Assembly: GCF_040120695.1 (NCBI RefSeq)
Contig: NZ_JBEEAC010000006.1
Span: 1-64,000, forward strand
Reading direction: 5' to 3'
DNA length: 64,000 nt
Source of the DNA: Plantactinospora sp040120695
GTDB lineage: Bacteria; Actinomycetota; Actinomycetes; Mycobacteriales; Micromonosporaceae
Shown here piece by piece: positions 51,601-60,461 of the stretch. The position numbers and the translations under genes are program-made. Positions within the stretch are counted from its first letter, which is position 1. Each line of letters starts with the position of its first letter. The notes under the pieces are model-generated. The model saw nothing but the letters and a program-made list of their open reading frames with translations. It was not told the DNA's origin and did no database searches.

Positions 51601-53022
51601 TCAGTCGCCGGAGGAGCGCGGCCGGGACCAGCGGCGGCGGGTGACCGCGTCCTTCTCCCGGGCCAGCCGGCCGACCAGCCCGAACCGGCTCACCTGCCGG
51701 GGGGCCGCGTCCGGGTCGGCCAGCAGCATGACCACGCTCGCTCCGCCCAGCCGGGCCCGGTCGATGCTGACCGAGCCGTTGGCCTGCTGGGCGACCCGGC
51801 GGGCGATGTCAAGGCCGAGCCCGGTGGAGCCGCGGTCGCTGGCCCCCCGGCGCAGCGCCCGGTCCGGATCGGCGATGCCGGGCCCGGCGTCGTCCACCCG
51901 GACCGCGATGTAGCCGTCCCGGCGGCTGACGGCGACCTCGAACGCGGTGCCCTGCGGGGTGTACCGGAAGACGTTGCCGAGCACCGCGTCCAGGGCGGCG
52001 GCCAGCTCGGCCCGGGGCACCGGCACCGGGATCCGGGTGTGTGCGCCGATGACCCGGTGCGACCGGTTCTGGTCGCCGGCCAGCGCCGACCAGAAGACCA
52101 TCCGGTCCCGGACCACCTCGCTGACGTCGCAGCTGCCCGGCGCGGCCTCCTGGGCGACCGTCTTCCGGGTGGTGTTGATCAGTACGTCGATCTCACCCTC
52201 CAGCGTCACGATCGCCTGCCGGATCCGGCGGATCGTCCGCCGTCGGTCCAGCTCGGCGGCGCTGAACGAGCCGACGCTGGTGTCGTCGGAGTCGAGGGCG
52301 TCGGCGTCCAGCCGCAGCACGGTCAGTGGGGTACGCAGCCGGTGCGACAGGTCGGCGACGAGTTCGCGCTCGTCGGTGCGGGAGGTGACCAGCCGGTCCG
52401 CCATCCGGTTGAAGGCGTAACCGGCCTCCGCCAGCTCGCGGGGGCCACTCGGCTGGATCCGTACGTCCAGGTCGCCGTCGCCGACGGCGAGCGCCGCCTG
52501 CACCAGGCCCCGGGCCGAGGCGACCGCCCTGGCGGCGAGCCGGTCCACCACGATCACCGAGGCGACCACCAGGCCGATCGCCACCAGGATCAGCATCAGC
52601 CAGGTGCCACCGGTGCCGGCGGTCAGCGCCGCCTCGGAGACGAAGACCTCGACCACCAGCACCCGGCCGGCGACCGGTACGGGTTCGAGCCGGACCACGC
52701 CGCCGGAGACCTCGGCGACGACCGGTGCACCGGTCTGGATCGCCCGGTCGACGTCGCCGGCGGCGGCCCGTGGCTCGCCGCCGAGCGACAGTCCGTGCAC
52801 GACCGGCGGATCGCCGGTGTTGCCGGCGGTCGACTCGACGACCCGGCCCAGCGCCGCCGGGTCTGCGGTGACCGCCAGCGCGCCGGTGACCACCGCGCTG
52901 CGCCGGGCGGCCTCGCCGAGCGCGTCCTCGCGGGCGTCGCGCTGCAACGCCGTGCCGAGCGGGACCAGGAAGGCGAGCGCGACGATCGTGGTCATGCCGG
53001 CCCCGAGGTAGGCCAGCGCCAA
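51601..53022 (-). CDS. Sensor histidine kinase
   Basis: 473-residue membrane sensor kinase. It has an N-terminal helix, a periplasmic-side loop of about 115 residues, a second membrane helix (TWLMLILVAIGLVVASVIVV), a HAMP domain, the phospho-acceptor His in LVADLSHRLRTPLTVL (about 224) and a HATPase domain with DAGPGIADP and GSTGLGLDIAR. The start is uncertain: TTG 53022 would follow the regulator's stop by 2 bp and give a complete first membrane helix, while ATG 52995 would shorten it. It forms a two-component system with the upstream response regulator. Confidence 0.88.
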   Translation of the reverse strand: MALAYLGAGMTTIVALAFLVPLGTALQRDAREDALGEAARRSAVVTGALAVTADPAALGRVVESTAGNTGDPPVVHGLSLGGEPRAAAGDVDRAIQTGAPVVAEVSGGVVRLEPVPVAGRVLVVEVFVSEAALTAGTGGTWLMLILVAIGLVVASVIVVDRLAARAVASARGLVQAALAVGDGDLDVRIQPSGPRELAEAGYAFNRMADRLVTSRTDERELVADLSHRLRTPLTVLRLDADALDSDDTSVGSFSAAELDRRRTIRRIRQAIVTLEGEIDVLINTTRKTVAQEAAPGSCDVSEVVRDRMVFWSALAGDQNRSHRVIGAHTRIPVPVPRAELAAALDAVLGNVFRYTPQGTAFEVAVSRRDGYIAVRVDDAGPGIADPDRALRRGASDRGSTGLGLDIARRVAQQANGSVSIDRARLGGASVVMLLADPDAAPRQVSRFGLVGRLAREKDAVTRRRWSRPRSSGD

Positions 53023-53024
53023 CC

Positions 53025-53714
53025 TCAGTCCGGTACCACCAACCGGAACCCGACCCCCCGCACGGTGCGCAGGTAGCGGGGCTTCGCCGCGGACTCTCCC
53101 ATTTTGCGGCGCAGCCAATACAGATGTACGTCGATGGTCTGATCCTCGCCGACCGATGGCTGCCGCCATACCTCCTCCAACAGTTCCCGGCGGGACACTA
53201 CCCGGCCGGGCCGTGCCGCGAGATAGGCCAGCAGGTCGAACTCCTTGCGGGTCAGCGCCAGAGGCACCCCGTCGAGGAGTGCACTCCGTTCGCCGACGTC
53301 GATCCGCAGCCCGCCGACGGAGTGTACGGCCGGCTCGACGGCACGGCTCGCCCGGCCGACCCGGCGGAGCACAGTGGTGATCCGGGCATCCAGATGGGCG
53401 CCGGTGAACGGCTTGACCATGTAGTCGTCGGCGCCGGCCCGGAGCAGCCGGACGATCGCCTGCTCGTCGTCGCGGGCGGTGGCGATGATGATCGGTACGT
53501 CGGTGATGCCGCGCAACATCCGCAGCGCGTCGGCGCCGTCCAGGTCGGGCAGCCCGAGGTCGAGTACGACCAGGTCGGGGGTTTCCGCGGCGACCCGGCG
53601 GAGGGCATCGAGCGCCGTGCCTACCGCGTGCACCGCGTGCCCGCGGTCGGCCAGGGAGCGCAGCATGGCGCCGCGTACGACATGGTCGTCTTCGACCAGG
53701 AGGACGGTGGCCAC
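53025..53714 (-). CDS. OmpR-family response regulator
   Basis: 229-residue response regulator. The receiver domain (about 1-115) has VEDD, the phospho-acceptor Asp in DLVVLDLGLPDLDG, and the Lys in YMVKPFTGAHLDARI. The winged-helix domain (about 135-225) has LTRKEFDLLAYLAARPG, RELLEEVWR and HLYWLRRKMGE with the final YLRTVRGVGFRLV. The GTG at 53714 begins at the first beta strand, and TACGGT lies at -12/-7. It controls the kinase gene's partner system; the signal and targets are unknown. Confidence 0.92.
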   Translation of the reverse strand: MATVLLVEDDHVVRGAMLRSLADRGHAVHAVGTALDALRRVAAETPDLVVLDLGLPDLDGADALRMLRGITDVPIIIATARDDEQAIVRLLRAGADDYMVKPFTGAHLDARITTVLRRVGRASRAVEPAVHSVGGLRIDVGERSALLDGVPLALTRKEFDLLAYLAARPGRVVSRRELLEEVWRQPSVGEDQTIDVHLYWLRRKMGESAAKPRYLRTVRGVGFRLVVPD

Positions 53715-53720
53715 CTGATG

Positions 53721-53726
53721 ACCGTA
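53721..53726 (-). promoter_or_regulatory. -10 element (TACGGT) of response regulator gene
   Basis: TACGGT spans -12 to -7 of the GTG at 53714, consistent with leaderless transcription of the two-component operon. Confidence 0.45.
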
Positions 53727-53765
53727 CTGCCCGTGGCAAGTCGGGTGAATTGATGGCGGCTGCGG

Positions 53766-53807
53766 CGGTCCGCCCGGATCGCCGGTCGGTCGGATCCGGG
53801 CGGACCG
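53766..53807 (-). terminator. Hairpin after the GH3-CBM2 gene
   Basis: CGGTCCGCCCGGATC (53766-53780) and its exact reverse complement (53793-53807) form a 15-bp stem with a 12-nt loop, 8 bp beyond the stop codon of the GH3 gene. Confidence 0.75.
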
Positions 53808-53815
53808 ATGGCGGC

Positions 53816-56098
53816 TCAGCCGGTGCCGCAGGGCTGCCCGTTCAGGGTGAAACCGGTCGGCCGGGGGTTGCTGCCGGTGTGGCTGCCGGTGAAGCCGATC
53901 CCGACGGAGGCGCCGGGCGCGAGGCTGCCGTTCCAGCTCTCGTTGGTCGCGGTGACCGCGGTGCCGGACTGCGTCCACCGGGCCGACCAGCCCTGCACCA
54001 CCCGCTGCCCCTCGGAGGGGAAGCTGAAGCCGAGGGTCCAGCCGGTCCACGCGAACGTACCGGTGTTGCGAATCGTGAGGTTTCCGGAGAATCCGCCGGA
54101 CCACTCGTTGACCGCGTACGTCACCTGACAGCCGGCGCCGCCCGGCGGGCTGGTCGGCGGCGCGGTGGTCGGTGGCGGGCTGGTCGGCGGCGCGGTAGTT
54201 GGTGGTGGGGTGGTCGGTGGCGCGGTAGTTGGTGGTGGGGTGGTCGGCGGCGGCTGGTCGGGGTAGCCGAGTCCGAAGCCGTACCGGAAGAGCGGCGTCT
54301 TGCCGTCGCCGTCGTTGATCGGCTGCTGGCTCGCGCTGCTCATCCAGCTCACCGGCAGCCGGCCGGTGGGCGGGCGTACCCCGAACAGCACGTCGGCCAC
54401 CCCGGCGCCCTCGGTGCCGGGCAGCCAGGCGGCGAGCAGGGCGCGCCAGTCCGGCAACTGTCCGGCGATGTCCAGCGGCCGGCCGGAGACCAGCACCACG
54501 ATCACCGGCACCCCGGAGGCGCGCAGCCGGTCCAGCGTGCCCAGGTCGGTGGCGTCCAGACCCATCCCGCTCGGCCGGTCCCCGCGCCCCTCGGCGTACG
54601 GCGTCTCGCCGATCACCGCGATCGCGGCCCGGTACGAGCTGTCGATGCCGGTACCGCTGGCCTGGTAGGTGACGGTGCTGGAGGAGGCGACCGCGTTCCG
54701 GATCCCCTGCAGGATGCTGGTGCCGGGGGTGATCGCCCCGCTGCCGCCCTGCCAGGAGACCGTCCAGCCGCCGCTGGCGTACCCGATGTTGTCGGCGCTC
54801 TTGCCGGCCACGAAGATCCGGTTGTTCGCGGTGGCCAGCGGCAGGATGCCGCCGTCGTTCTTCAGCAGCACCTGCGAGGCCGCCACCGCCTCCCGGGCCA
54901 GCGCCCGGTGTGCCGCGCTGCCCACCGTCGAGAGGTACGACCGGTCGGCCAGCGGCCGCTCGAAGAGGCCCAGCTCGACCTTCTTGGTCAGGATCCGCCG
55001 GTTGGCGTCGTCGATCCGGGCCTGGCTGACCCGGCCGGCCTGGACCTCGGCCCGGAGATGGGTGATGAACTGCCGCCAGCCGGTCGGCGCCATCACCATG
55101 TCGATGCCGGCGTTGACCGCCTGCCGGACCTCGGCCGCGGTGAACCCGGTGGCGCCGTCGAGCTGGTCGATGCCGTTCCAGTCGGAGACCACGAAGCCGT
55201 CGAAGCCGAGTTCGCCCTTGAGCAGGCCGTTGATCAGGTAGTCGTGCCCGTGCAGCTTCTGCCCGTTCCAACTGCTGTACGAGATCATCACCGAGCCGAC
55301 GCCCCGGCGGACCGCCTCGGCGAACGGCGGCAGGTGCACGGCGCGCAACTCGGCCTCGGAGAGTTGGGTGTTGCCCTGGTCGGTGCCGTTCGTGGTGCCG
55401 CCGTCGCCGAGGTAGTGCTTGGCGGTGGCCAGTACCGAGGCGGGGCCGGCCAGTGCCTCGCCCTGGAGGCCGTCGATCACGGTGGTCATCGAGCTGACCA
55501 GCGCCGGGTCCTCGCCGAACGACTCGTAGGTGCGGCCCCAGCGGTCGTTGCGGGCCACGCAGAGGCAGGGGGAGAAGGTCCAGTTCACCCCGGTGCCGGC
55601 GACCTCCTCGGCGGTGGCCCGGCCGATTCGCCGGACCAGCTCGGGGTCGCGGGTCGCGCCGAGGCCGATGTTGTGCGGGAAGATCGTCGCGCCGACCACG
55701 TTGTTGTGCCCGTGCACGGCGTCCGAGCCGTAGATCAGCGGGATGCCCAGCGGGGTTCCGAGGGCGGCGTTGGCGAACCGGTCGTACATGTCGGCCCAGC
55801 TGGTGGCGTTGTTCGGGGTCGGCGCGGAGCCGCCGCCGGAGAGCACCGAACCGAGCCGGTAGCCGGTGATGTCGGCCGGGGTGACCGAGGCGCGTTCGGC
55901 CTGGGTCATCTGGCCGATCTTCTCGTCCAGGCTCATCCGGCCGAGCAGGTCGTCGACCCGGGTGGCGACCGGCAGCGCCGAGTCCTGGTAGGGCAGCGCG
56001 GCGGCGCTCACGGCCGGCGGGGCGGGCAGGCCGATGCCGAGGCCGGCCAGGGTCAGTAGGCCGGCGATGAGCAGCGCGGCGCGGGATCGGGTACGCAC
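53816..56098 (-). CDS. Secreted GH3 beta-glucosidase with CBM2
   Basis: 760-residue secreted glycoside hydrolase family 3 enzyme. A signal peptide (RAALLIAGLLTLAGLGIGLP, ending AVSAAA) is followed by the GH3 N-domain (about 35-370), with the nucleophile in GFVVSDWNGID and the substrate-binding KHYLGDGGTTNGTDQG, the GH3 C-domain (about 385-600), a Pro-Thr linker of PPTTAPPTT repeats and a C-terminal CBM2 (about 655-760). Likely substrates are cellobiose and cellodextrins bound near cellulose. GTG 56098 has a GAAGGA ribosome site. A CebR-like site lies 108-121 bp upstream, linking it to the GH6 cellulase. Confidence 0.92.
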   Translation of the reverse strand: MRTRSRAALLIAGLLTLAGLGIGLPAPPAVSAAALPYQDSALPVATRVDDLLGRMSLDEKIGQMTQAERASVTPADITGYRLGSVLSGGGSAPTPNNATSWADMYDRFANAALGTPLGIPLIYGSDAVHGHNNVVGATIFPHNIGLGATRDPELVRRIGRATAEEVAGTGVNWTFSPCLCVARNDRWGRTYESFGEDPALVSSMTTVIDGLQGEALAGPASVLATAKHYLGDGGTTNGTDQGNTQLSEAELRAVHLPPFAEAVRRGVGSVMISYSSWNGQKLHGHDYLINGLLKGELGFDGFVVSDWNGIDQLDGATGFTAAEVRQAVNAGIDMVMAPTGWRQFITHLRAEVQAGRVSQARIDDANRRILTKKVELGLFERPLADRSYLSTVGSAAHRALAREAVAASQVLLKNDGGILPLATANNRIFVAGKSADNIGYASGGWTVSWQGGSGAITPGTSILQGIRNAVASSSTVTYQASGTGIDSSYRAAIAVIGETPYAEGRGDRPSGMGLDATDLGTLDRLRASGVPVIVVLVSGRPLDIAGQLPDWRALLAAWLPGTEGAGVADVLFGVRPPTGRLPVSWMSSASQQPINDGDGKTPLFRYGFGLGYPDQPPPTTPPPTTAPPTTPPPTTAPPTSPPPTTAPPTSPPGGAGCQVTYAVNEWSGGFSGNLTIRNTGTFAWTGWTLGFSFPSEGQRVVQGWSARWTQSGTAVTATNESWNGSLAPGASVGIGFTGSHTGSNPRPTGFTLNGQPCGTG

Positions 56099-56205
56099 GG
56101 GACGTCCTTCCGGCGGCAGGTTCCCGCACGGCCGGCGCCGCTCCCCGCCGTACGGTGACCGCAGCAATCGACGATCGTCGTTCTCGGCTCGGCCTCAACC
56201 CTAGG

Positions 56206-56219
56206 CAGGAGCGCTCCCA
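56206..56219. promoter_or_regulatory. CebR-like operator upstream of GH3-CBM2 gene
   Basis: CAGGAGCGCTCCCA keeps the central GGAGCGCTCC of the CebR palindrome and differs from the consensus only at the first two bases. It lies 108-121 bp upstream of the GTG at 56098. Confidence 0.65.
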
Positions 56220-56244
56220 CCCGCAATCCCGGGTGCACGGAGGG

Positions 56245-56281
56245 GGGCCCTTCTACAACAGAAACGCGATAAGAAGGGCCC
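56245..56281 (-). terminator. Hairpin terminator after the cyclopropane-synthase-like gene
   Basis: GGGCCCTTCT (56245-56254) and its exact reverse complement (56272-56281) enclose a 17-nt loop, 4 bp beyond the TAA of the gene at 56286. The GGGCCCTTC arm resembles that of the hairpin at 61554-61600. Confidence 0.75.
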
Positions 56282-56285
56282 TGCC

Positions 56286-57437
56286 TTACCGGGCCGGCGG
56301 CAGTTGCAGCACCCAGCGGTACGCCTGGACCATCCCGGTGTCGAAGCCGGCCGCCGACCCCCAGAGGAAGAGCCGGAACCGGCGGTACAGCGGCTCGCCC
56401 CAGCGCCGCACGATCTCGTCCCGGGCGTCGTCCAGCCGGCGCGCCCACTCCCGGCAGGTCAGGTAGTAGTTGTGCCGATCGTCGACCAGGTTGAGCAGCT
56501 CGAACGGCGAGTGCGCCACGTGCCGCAGGTACTGGTGCAGCAGCAGCGGGGCCGAACCGCCCGGGTAGACGTACCGCTTCATGAAGGTGGAGACGATGTG
56601 CTTGTGGCGCATCGCCAGCGCGTCCAGGTAGACCCGGCCGCCCGGACGGAGCAGTTCGGCGTACTTGCGCAGCGTCGTGCGGTAGTCGGGCAGGTGCTCG
56701 GTGACCCCCATGTTGACGATCGCGTCGTAGCGCTCGCCCGGGGAGTAGCCGAAGATATGCTCCCGGACAACCCGCACCGGCAGCCGCTCGCGGTCGAACA
56801 GCTCGGTGAGGAAGCGCTCCGACTCCACCGACAGCGTCGTGGTGGTGACCCGTACCCCCTTGCGGGCGGCATGCTCGCTGAACGCCCCCCAGCCGCCGCC
56901 GACCTCCAGCACGTGGTCGCCGGGGCCGACCCCGATCGCCTCCAGGGCCAGGTCCATCTTCCGGGTCATCGCGTCTTCCAGCGGCTCGTCGTCGGAGGCG
57001 AAGACCCCCTCGGTGTAGCAGCGGTGCCGGTGGTCGAGGAAGGTGAGGAAGAAGTCCGAATCCTCGTCGTAGTGGTGCGAGATGGCCCGCCGGTCGTCCT
57101 CGCGACGGCCGCGCAGCAGCGCCGGCACGAACCGGCCGAGGAAGGCGATCGGGTGCCGGTCGGTGAAGAACGACCGCATCCGCAGCGCCGCCGCCAGGTC
57201 GCCCTCGACGTCCAGCGATCCCTGCAGGTAGGCCACGGCGACGGCGAACTGGTCGAGCGCGGCCAGCGCCTTCGCGCCCCGCTCGTCCTTGACCACGATG
57301 GTGAACTGCGGTGCCCCGGCGCCGAAGGTCCGCACCGGACCACCGGCCGGCGCCACCGCGAACGGTACGCCCGGCCCGGTGCCGAAGAAGGTCTGGTATC
57401 TACGCTGTAGTGCGCTCACGGCGTCCACGGGTGCCAC
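56286..57437 (-). CDS. Cyclopropane-fatty-acyl-phospholipid-synthase-like methyltransferase
   Basis: 383-residue SAM-dependent enzyme of the CFA/mycolic-acid-cyclopropane-synthase superfamily. Residues up to about 100 form an SCP2/helical N-domain, then ISHHYDEDSDFFLTFLDHRH and YTEGVF, the SAM site VLEVGGGWGAFSEHAARKGV, and VNMGVTEHLPDY. It probably alkylates unsaturated membrane lipids. The GTG at 57437 is supported by TAGATT at -12/-7 and no ribosome site. A conserved hairpin follows the stop. Confidence 0.87.
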   Translation of the reverse strand: MAPVDAVSALQRRYQTFFGTGPGVPFAVAPAGGPVRTFGAGAPQFTIVVKDERGAKALAALDQFAVAVAYLQGSLDVEGDLAAALRMRSFFTDRHPIAFLGRFVPALLRGRREDDRRAISHHYDEDSDFFLTFLDHRHRCYTEGVFASDDEPLEDAMTRKMDLALEAIGVGPGDHVLEVGGGWGAFSEHAARKGVRVTTTTLSVESERFLTELFDRERLPVRVVREHIFGYSPGERYDAIVNMGVTEHLPDYRTTLRKYAELLRPGGRVYLDALAMRHKHIVSTFMKRYVYPGGSAPLLLHQYLRHVAHSPFELLNLVDDRHNYYLTCREWARRLDDARDEIVRRWGEPLYRRFRLFLWGSAAGFDTGMVQAYRWVLQLPPAR

Positions 57438-57443
57438 GGCGTC

Positions 57444-57449
57444 AATCTA
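57444..57449 (-). promoter_or_regulatory. -10 element (TAGATT) of CFA-synthase-like gene
   Basis: TAGATT spans -12 to -7 of the GTG at 57437, consistent with a leaderless transcript. This gene is divergent from thrS. Confidence 0.5.
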
Positions 57450-57556
57450 ACGCCGAGGTAGCGGCGCCGGCAGGAGGAAAACGCAGGACCGATAACATCT
57501 GGGCGAGCCGATCCCGTCGGCCACGCCCGATTCGTCCATGATCGTGAGGAGCCACC

Positions 57557-59632
57557 GTGTCCCAACCCCGTACCCCCGTCGGTGCCGACCCCGTTGTCGT
57601 CCCGGCCGGGACGACGGCGGCCGAGGCGGTGGCCGCGGCGGGCCTGCCGCACGCCGGCCCCGGGGCGATCGTGGTGGTCCGCGACCCCGACGGGCAGCTG
57701 CGCGACCTGGACTGGGCGCCCGAGGTGGAGACCGTCGTCGATCCGGTACGGCTGGACTCGCCGGACGGGTTGAACGTGCTGCGCCACTCGACCGCGCACG
57801 TGCTGGCCCAGGCCGTCCAGGACACCTTCCCGGAGGCGAAGCTCGGGATCGGCCCGCCGATCGACAACGGCTTCTACTACGACTTCGACGTCGACCGCCC
57901 GTTCCAGCCGGAGGACCTCGACCGGCTGGAGAAGCGGATGCAGGAGATCGTCAAGTCCGGCCAGCGGTTCCGGCGGCGCCGCTTCGACAGCCTGGACGCG
58001 GCCCGCACCGAACTGGCCCGCGAGCCCTACAAGATCGAGCTGATCGCCCTCAAGGGCGACCGGCAGCGCAGCGAGGGCGAGGGGGCCGGGTCCGAGGGTG
58101 GCGGGACGGGCTTCGACGCCGGCGAGGTGATGGAGGTCGGCGCCGGTGACCTCACCATCTACGACAACCTGGACGCCGAGAGCGGCAAGGTCTGCTGGTC
58201 CGACCTCTGCCGGGGGCCGCACCTGCCCAGCACGCGGCTGATCGGCGCGTTCAAGCTGATGCGCTCGGCCGCCGCGTACTGGCGGGGCAACGAGCGCAAC
58301 CCGCAGCTCCAGCGGGTGTACGGCACCGCCTGGCCGACCCGGGACGCGCTGAAGGCGTACCTGAAGGTGCTGGAGGAGGCGGCCCGGCGCGACCACCGCA
58401 AGCTCGGCGCCGAGCTGGACCTGTTCAGCTTCCCCGACGAGATCGGCTCCGGCCTGGCGGTCTTCCACCCCAAGGGCGGGATCATCCGCCGGGAACTGGA
58501 GGACTACTCGCGGCGCCGGCACGAGGTGGCCGGCTACGAGTTCGTCAACAGCCCGCACATCACCAAGGCGCAGCTCTTCGAGACCTCCGGCCACCTGCCG
58601 TACTACGCCGACACCATGTTCCCTCCGATGAAGTTCGAGGGCGCGGACTACTACCTCAAGGCGATGAACTGCCCGATGCACAACCTGATCTTCCGGGCGC
58701 GCGGGCGGTCGTACCGGGAGCTGCCGCTGCGGCTCTTCGAGTTCGGCACCGTCTACCGGTACGAGAAGTCAGGAGTGGTGCACGGGCTGACCCGGGTACG
58801 CGGGCTGACCCAGGACGACTCGCACATCTACTGCACCCGGGAGCAGATGCCGGGCGAGCTGACCACGCTGCTGGCGTTCGTCCTCGACCTGCTCCGCGAC
58901 TACGGCCTGGACGACTTCTACCTGGAGTTGTCGACCCGGGACGACTCGCCGAAGTTCATCGGCTCGGCCGAGGACTGGGCGGAGGCGACCGAGGCGCTGC
59001 GGACCGCCGCCGAGGCGTCCGGGCTCGACCTGGTGCCGGATCCGGGCGGCGCGGCCTTCTACGGCCCGAAGATCAGCGTCCAGGCCAAGGACGCGATCGG
59101 GCGCACCTGGCAGATGTCCACCATCCAGGTCGACTTCAACCAACCCGAGCGGTTCGGCCTGGAATTCCAGGCCGCTGACGGCACTCGCCAGCGGCCGGTG
59201 ATGATCCACCGGGCGCTCTTCGGCTCGATCGAGCGGTTCTTCGGGGTACTGACCGAGCACTACGCCGGGGCCTTCCCCGCCTGGCTGGCCCCGGTGCAGG
59301 TGGTCGGCATCCCGATCCGGGAGGAGCACGCCACCCACCTGCACGGGTTCGTCGCCGCGCTGCGGGCCGAGGGGATCCGGGCCGAGGTGGACACCTCGGA
59401 CGACCGGATGCAGAAGAAGATCCGTACCGCCCAGCAGCAGAAGATCCCGTTCATGGCGATCGCCGGGGACGCGGACGTGGAGGCGGGAGCGGTCTCGTTC
59501 CGCTACCGGGACGGGTCACAGCGCAACGGGGTACCGCTCGCCGACGCGGTGGCGCACGTCGTGGAGGTGGTCCGAGCCCGGGTCAACACCGGTCCGACCG
59601 CCGAACCGACCGGTGGGGAGGCCGGGTCGTAG
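57557..59632 (+). CDS. thrS: Threonyl-tRNA synthetase
   Basis: 691-residue class II aminoacyl-tRNA synthetase charging tRNA-Thr. It has the N-terminal TGS domain, the editing-site second domain with HSTAHVLAQAVQDTFPEAKL and its LCRGPHLPST motif, a catalytic core with zinc-binding Cys in MNCPMHNLIFRARGRSYREL and motif 2 FEFGTVYRYEKSGVVHGLTR, and a C-terminal anticodon-binding domain. A Gly/Glu-rich insertion (about 175-195) sits between the editing subdomains. GAGGAG precedes GTG 57557. The HIT gene follows after 10 bp. Confidence 0.97.
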   Translation: MSQPRTPVGADPVVVPAGTTAAEAVAAAGLPHAGPGAIVVVRDPDGQLRDLDWAPEVETVVDPVRLDSPDGLNVLRHSTAHVLAQAVQDTFPEAKLGIGPPIDNGFYYDFDVDRPFQPEDLDRLEKRMQEIVKSGQRFRRRRFDSLDAARTELAREPYKIELIALKGDRQRSEGEGAGSEGGGTGFDAGEVMEVGAGDLTIYDNLDAESGKVCWSDLCRGPHLPSTRLIGAFKLMRSAAAYWRGNERNPQLQRVYGTAWPTRDALKAYLKVLEEAARRDHRKLGAELDLFSFPDEIGSGLAVFHPKGGIIRRELEDYSRRRHEVAGYEFVNSPHITKAQLFETSGHLPYYADTMFPPMKFEGADYYLKAMNCPMHNLIFRARGRSYRELPLRLFEFGTVYRYEKSGVVHGLTRVRGLTQDDSHIYCTREQMPGELTTLLAFVLDLLRDYGLDDFYLELSTRDDSPKFIGSAEDWAEATEALRTAAEASGLDLVPDPGGAAFYGPKISVQAKDAIGRTWQMSTIQVDFNQPERFGLEFQAADGTRQRPVMIHRALFGSIERFFGVLTEHYAGAFPAWLAPVQVVGIPIREEHATHLHGFVAALRAEGIRAEVDTSDDRMQKKIRTAQQQKIPFMAIAGDADVEAGAVSFRYRDGSQRNGVPLADAVAHVVEVVRARVNTGPTAEPTGGEAGS

Positions 59633-59635
59633 GAT
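59630..59635 (+). promoter_or_regulatory. -10-like element (TAGGAT) before the HIT gene
   Basis: TAGGAT spans -13 to -8 of the GTG at 59643 and begins with the stop codon of thrS. It would allow an internal leaderless start independent of the thrS transcript. Confidence 0.4.
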
Positions 59636-59642
59636 CGTCGGC

Positions 59643-60197
59643 GTGACAGGCGCGGCGCCCCACGCGGAACTCGGCATGCCCGACGGGCTCGATCGGCTCT
59701 GGACCCCGCACCGGATGACCTACATCTCCGGCCCGGACAGGCCGGGGGAGGGGCACGAGAAGCCGACCGGATGCCCGTTCTGCCTGGCTCCGGAGCGGGA
59801 GGGCGAGGAGAACCTGGTGGTGCACCGGGGCGAGCGGGTCTTCGTGGTGCTCAACCTCTATCCGTACAACCCGGGGCACCTGCTGGTCTGCCCGTACCGG
59901 CACGTCGCCGACTACACCGAGCTGGACGCCGCGGAGACGGCCGAGCTGGCCGACTGCACCCAGACGGCGATGCGGGTGGTGCGGCGGGTCAGCAACGCGC
60001 ACGGCTTCAACATCGGCATGAACCAGGGCGGGGTGGCCGGTGCCGGCATCGCCGCCCACCTGCACCAGCACGTGGTGCCGAGGTGGGGCGGGGACGCCAA
60101 CTTCATGCCGGTGATCGCCCAGACCAAGGTGCTGCCGCAGCTGCTCGCCGACACCCGTACCCTGCTCGGCACCGCCTGGGCGAGCACGGCCGGCTGA
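59643..60197 (+). CDS. HIT-family nucleotide hydrolase/phosphorylase
   Basis: 184-residue histidine-triad protein with HIT motif AAHLHQHVVPRW and zinc-like CPFCLAP at the start, together with VLNLYPYNPGHLLVCPYRHV. It resembles the actinobacterial diadenosine tetraphosphate (Ap4A) phosphorylase, which acts on products of aminoacyl-tRNA synthetases; its position 10 bp after thrS fits such a role. The GTG at 59643 is used. The last codons are included in a 35-bp-period duplication. Confidence 0.9.
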   Translation: MTGAAPHAELGMPDGLDRLWTPHRMTYISGPDRPGEGHEKPTGCPFCLAPEREGEENLVVHRGERVFVVLNLYPYNPGHLLVCPYRHVADYTELDAAETAELADCTQTAMRVVRRVSNAHGFNIGMNQGGVAGAGIAAHLHQHVVPRWGGDANFMPVIAQTKVLPQLLADTRTLLGTAWASTAG

Positions 60198-60249
60198 GCG
60201 ACGAGGCCGGCGGGAGACGAACGGCCGGCTGAGCGACGAAGCCGGCGGG
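60186..60249. repeat. 29-bp direct repeat, 35-bp period
   Basis: Copies at 60186-60214 and 60221-60249 (ACGGCCGGCTGAGCGACGA then GGCCGGCGGG, one mismatch), separated by 6 bp. The first copy carries the stop codon of the HIT gene, so the duplication repeats the gene's 3' end. Confidence 0.85.
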
Positions 60250-60461
60250 CAAGTAGCTGGCACGCGCACTGTCGAGCTGGGTGCACAGGTGGGGCATACC
60301 CCAAACCCGGTTGTCGGGACAGCGTACGGCGGATGACGGGCATGGCTGCACGGGCGGGGCAGCTCGACAGTCTCCTCAGCAGGGTGTCGCCCTCCACGAC
60401 AGTGTGTCGCCGGGTGCGGTGACCAGGCGCGCGATCTGGTCTGGCGCGGCCGGAGACGGAG

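Noticed and set aside
53750..56059. 769-residue plus-strand frame opposite the GH3-CBM2 gene
   Set aside because: The translation has no domain or motif and is explained by the GC bias of the coding strand; GH3 and CBM2 motifs are clear on the minus strand.
57416..58681. Long minus-strand frame opposite thrS
   Set aside because: It has no motif and thrS is unambiguous on the plus strand.
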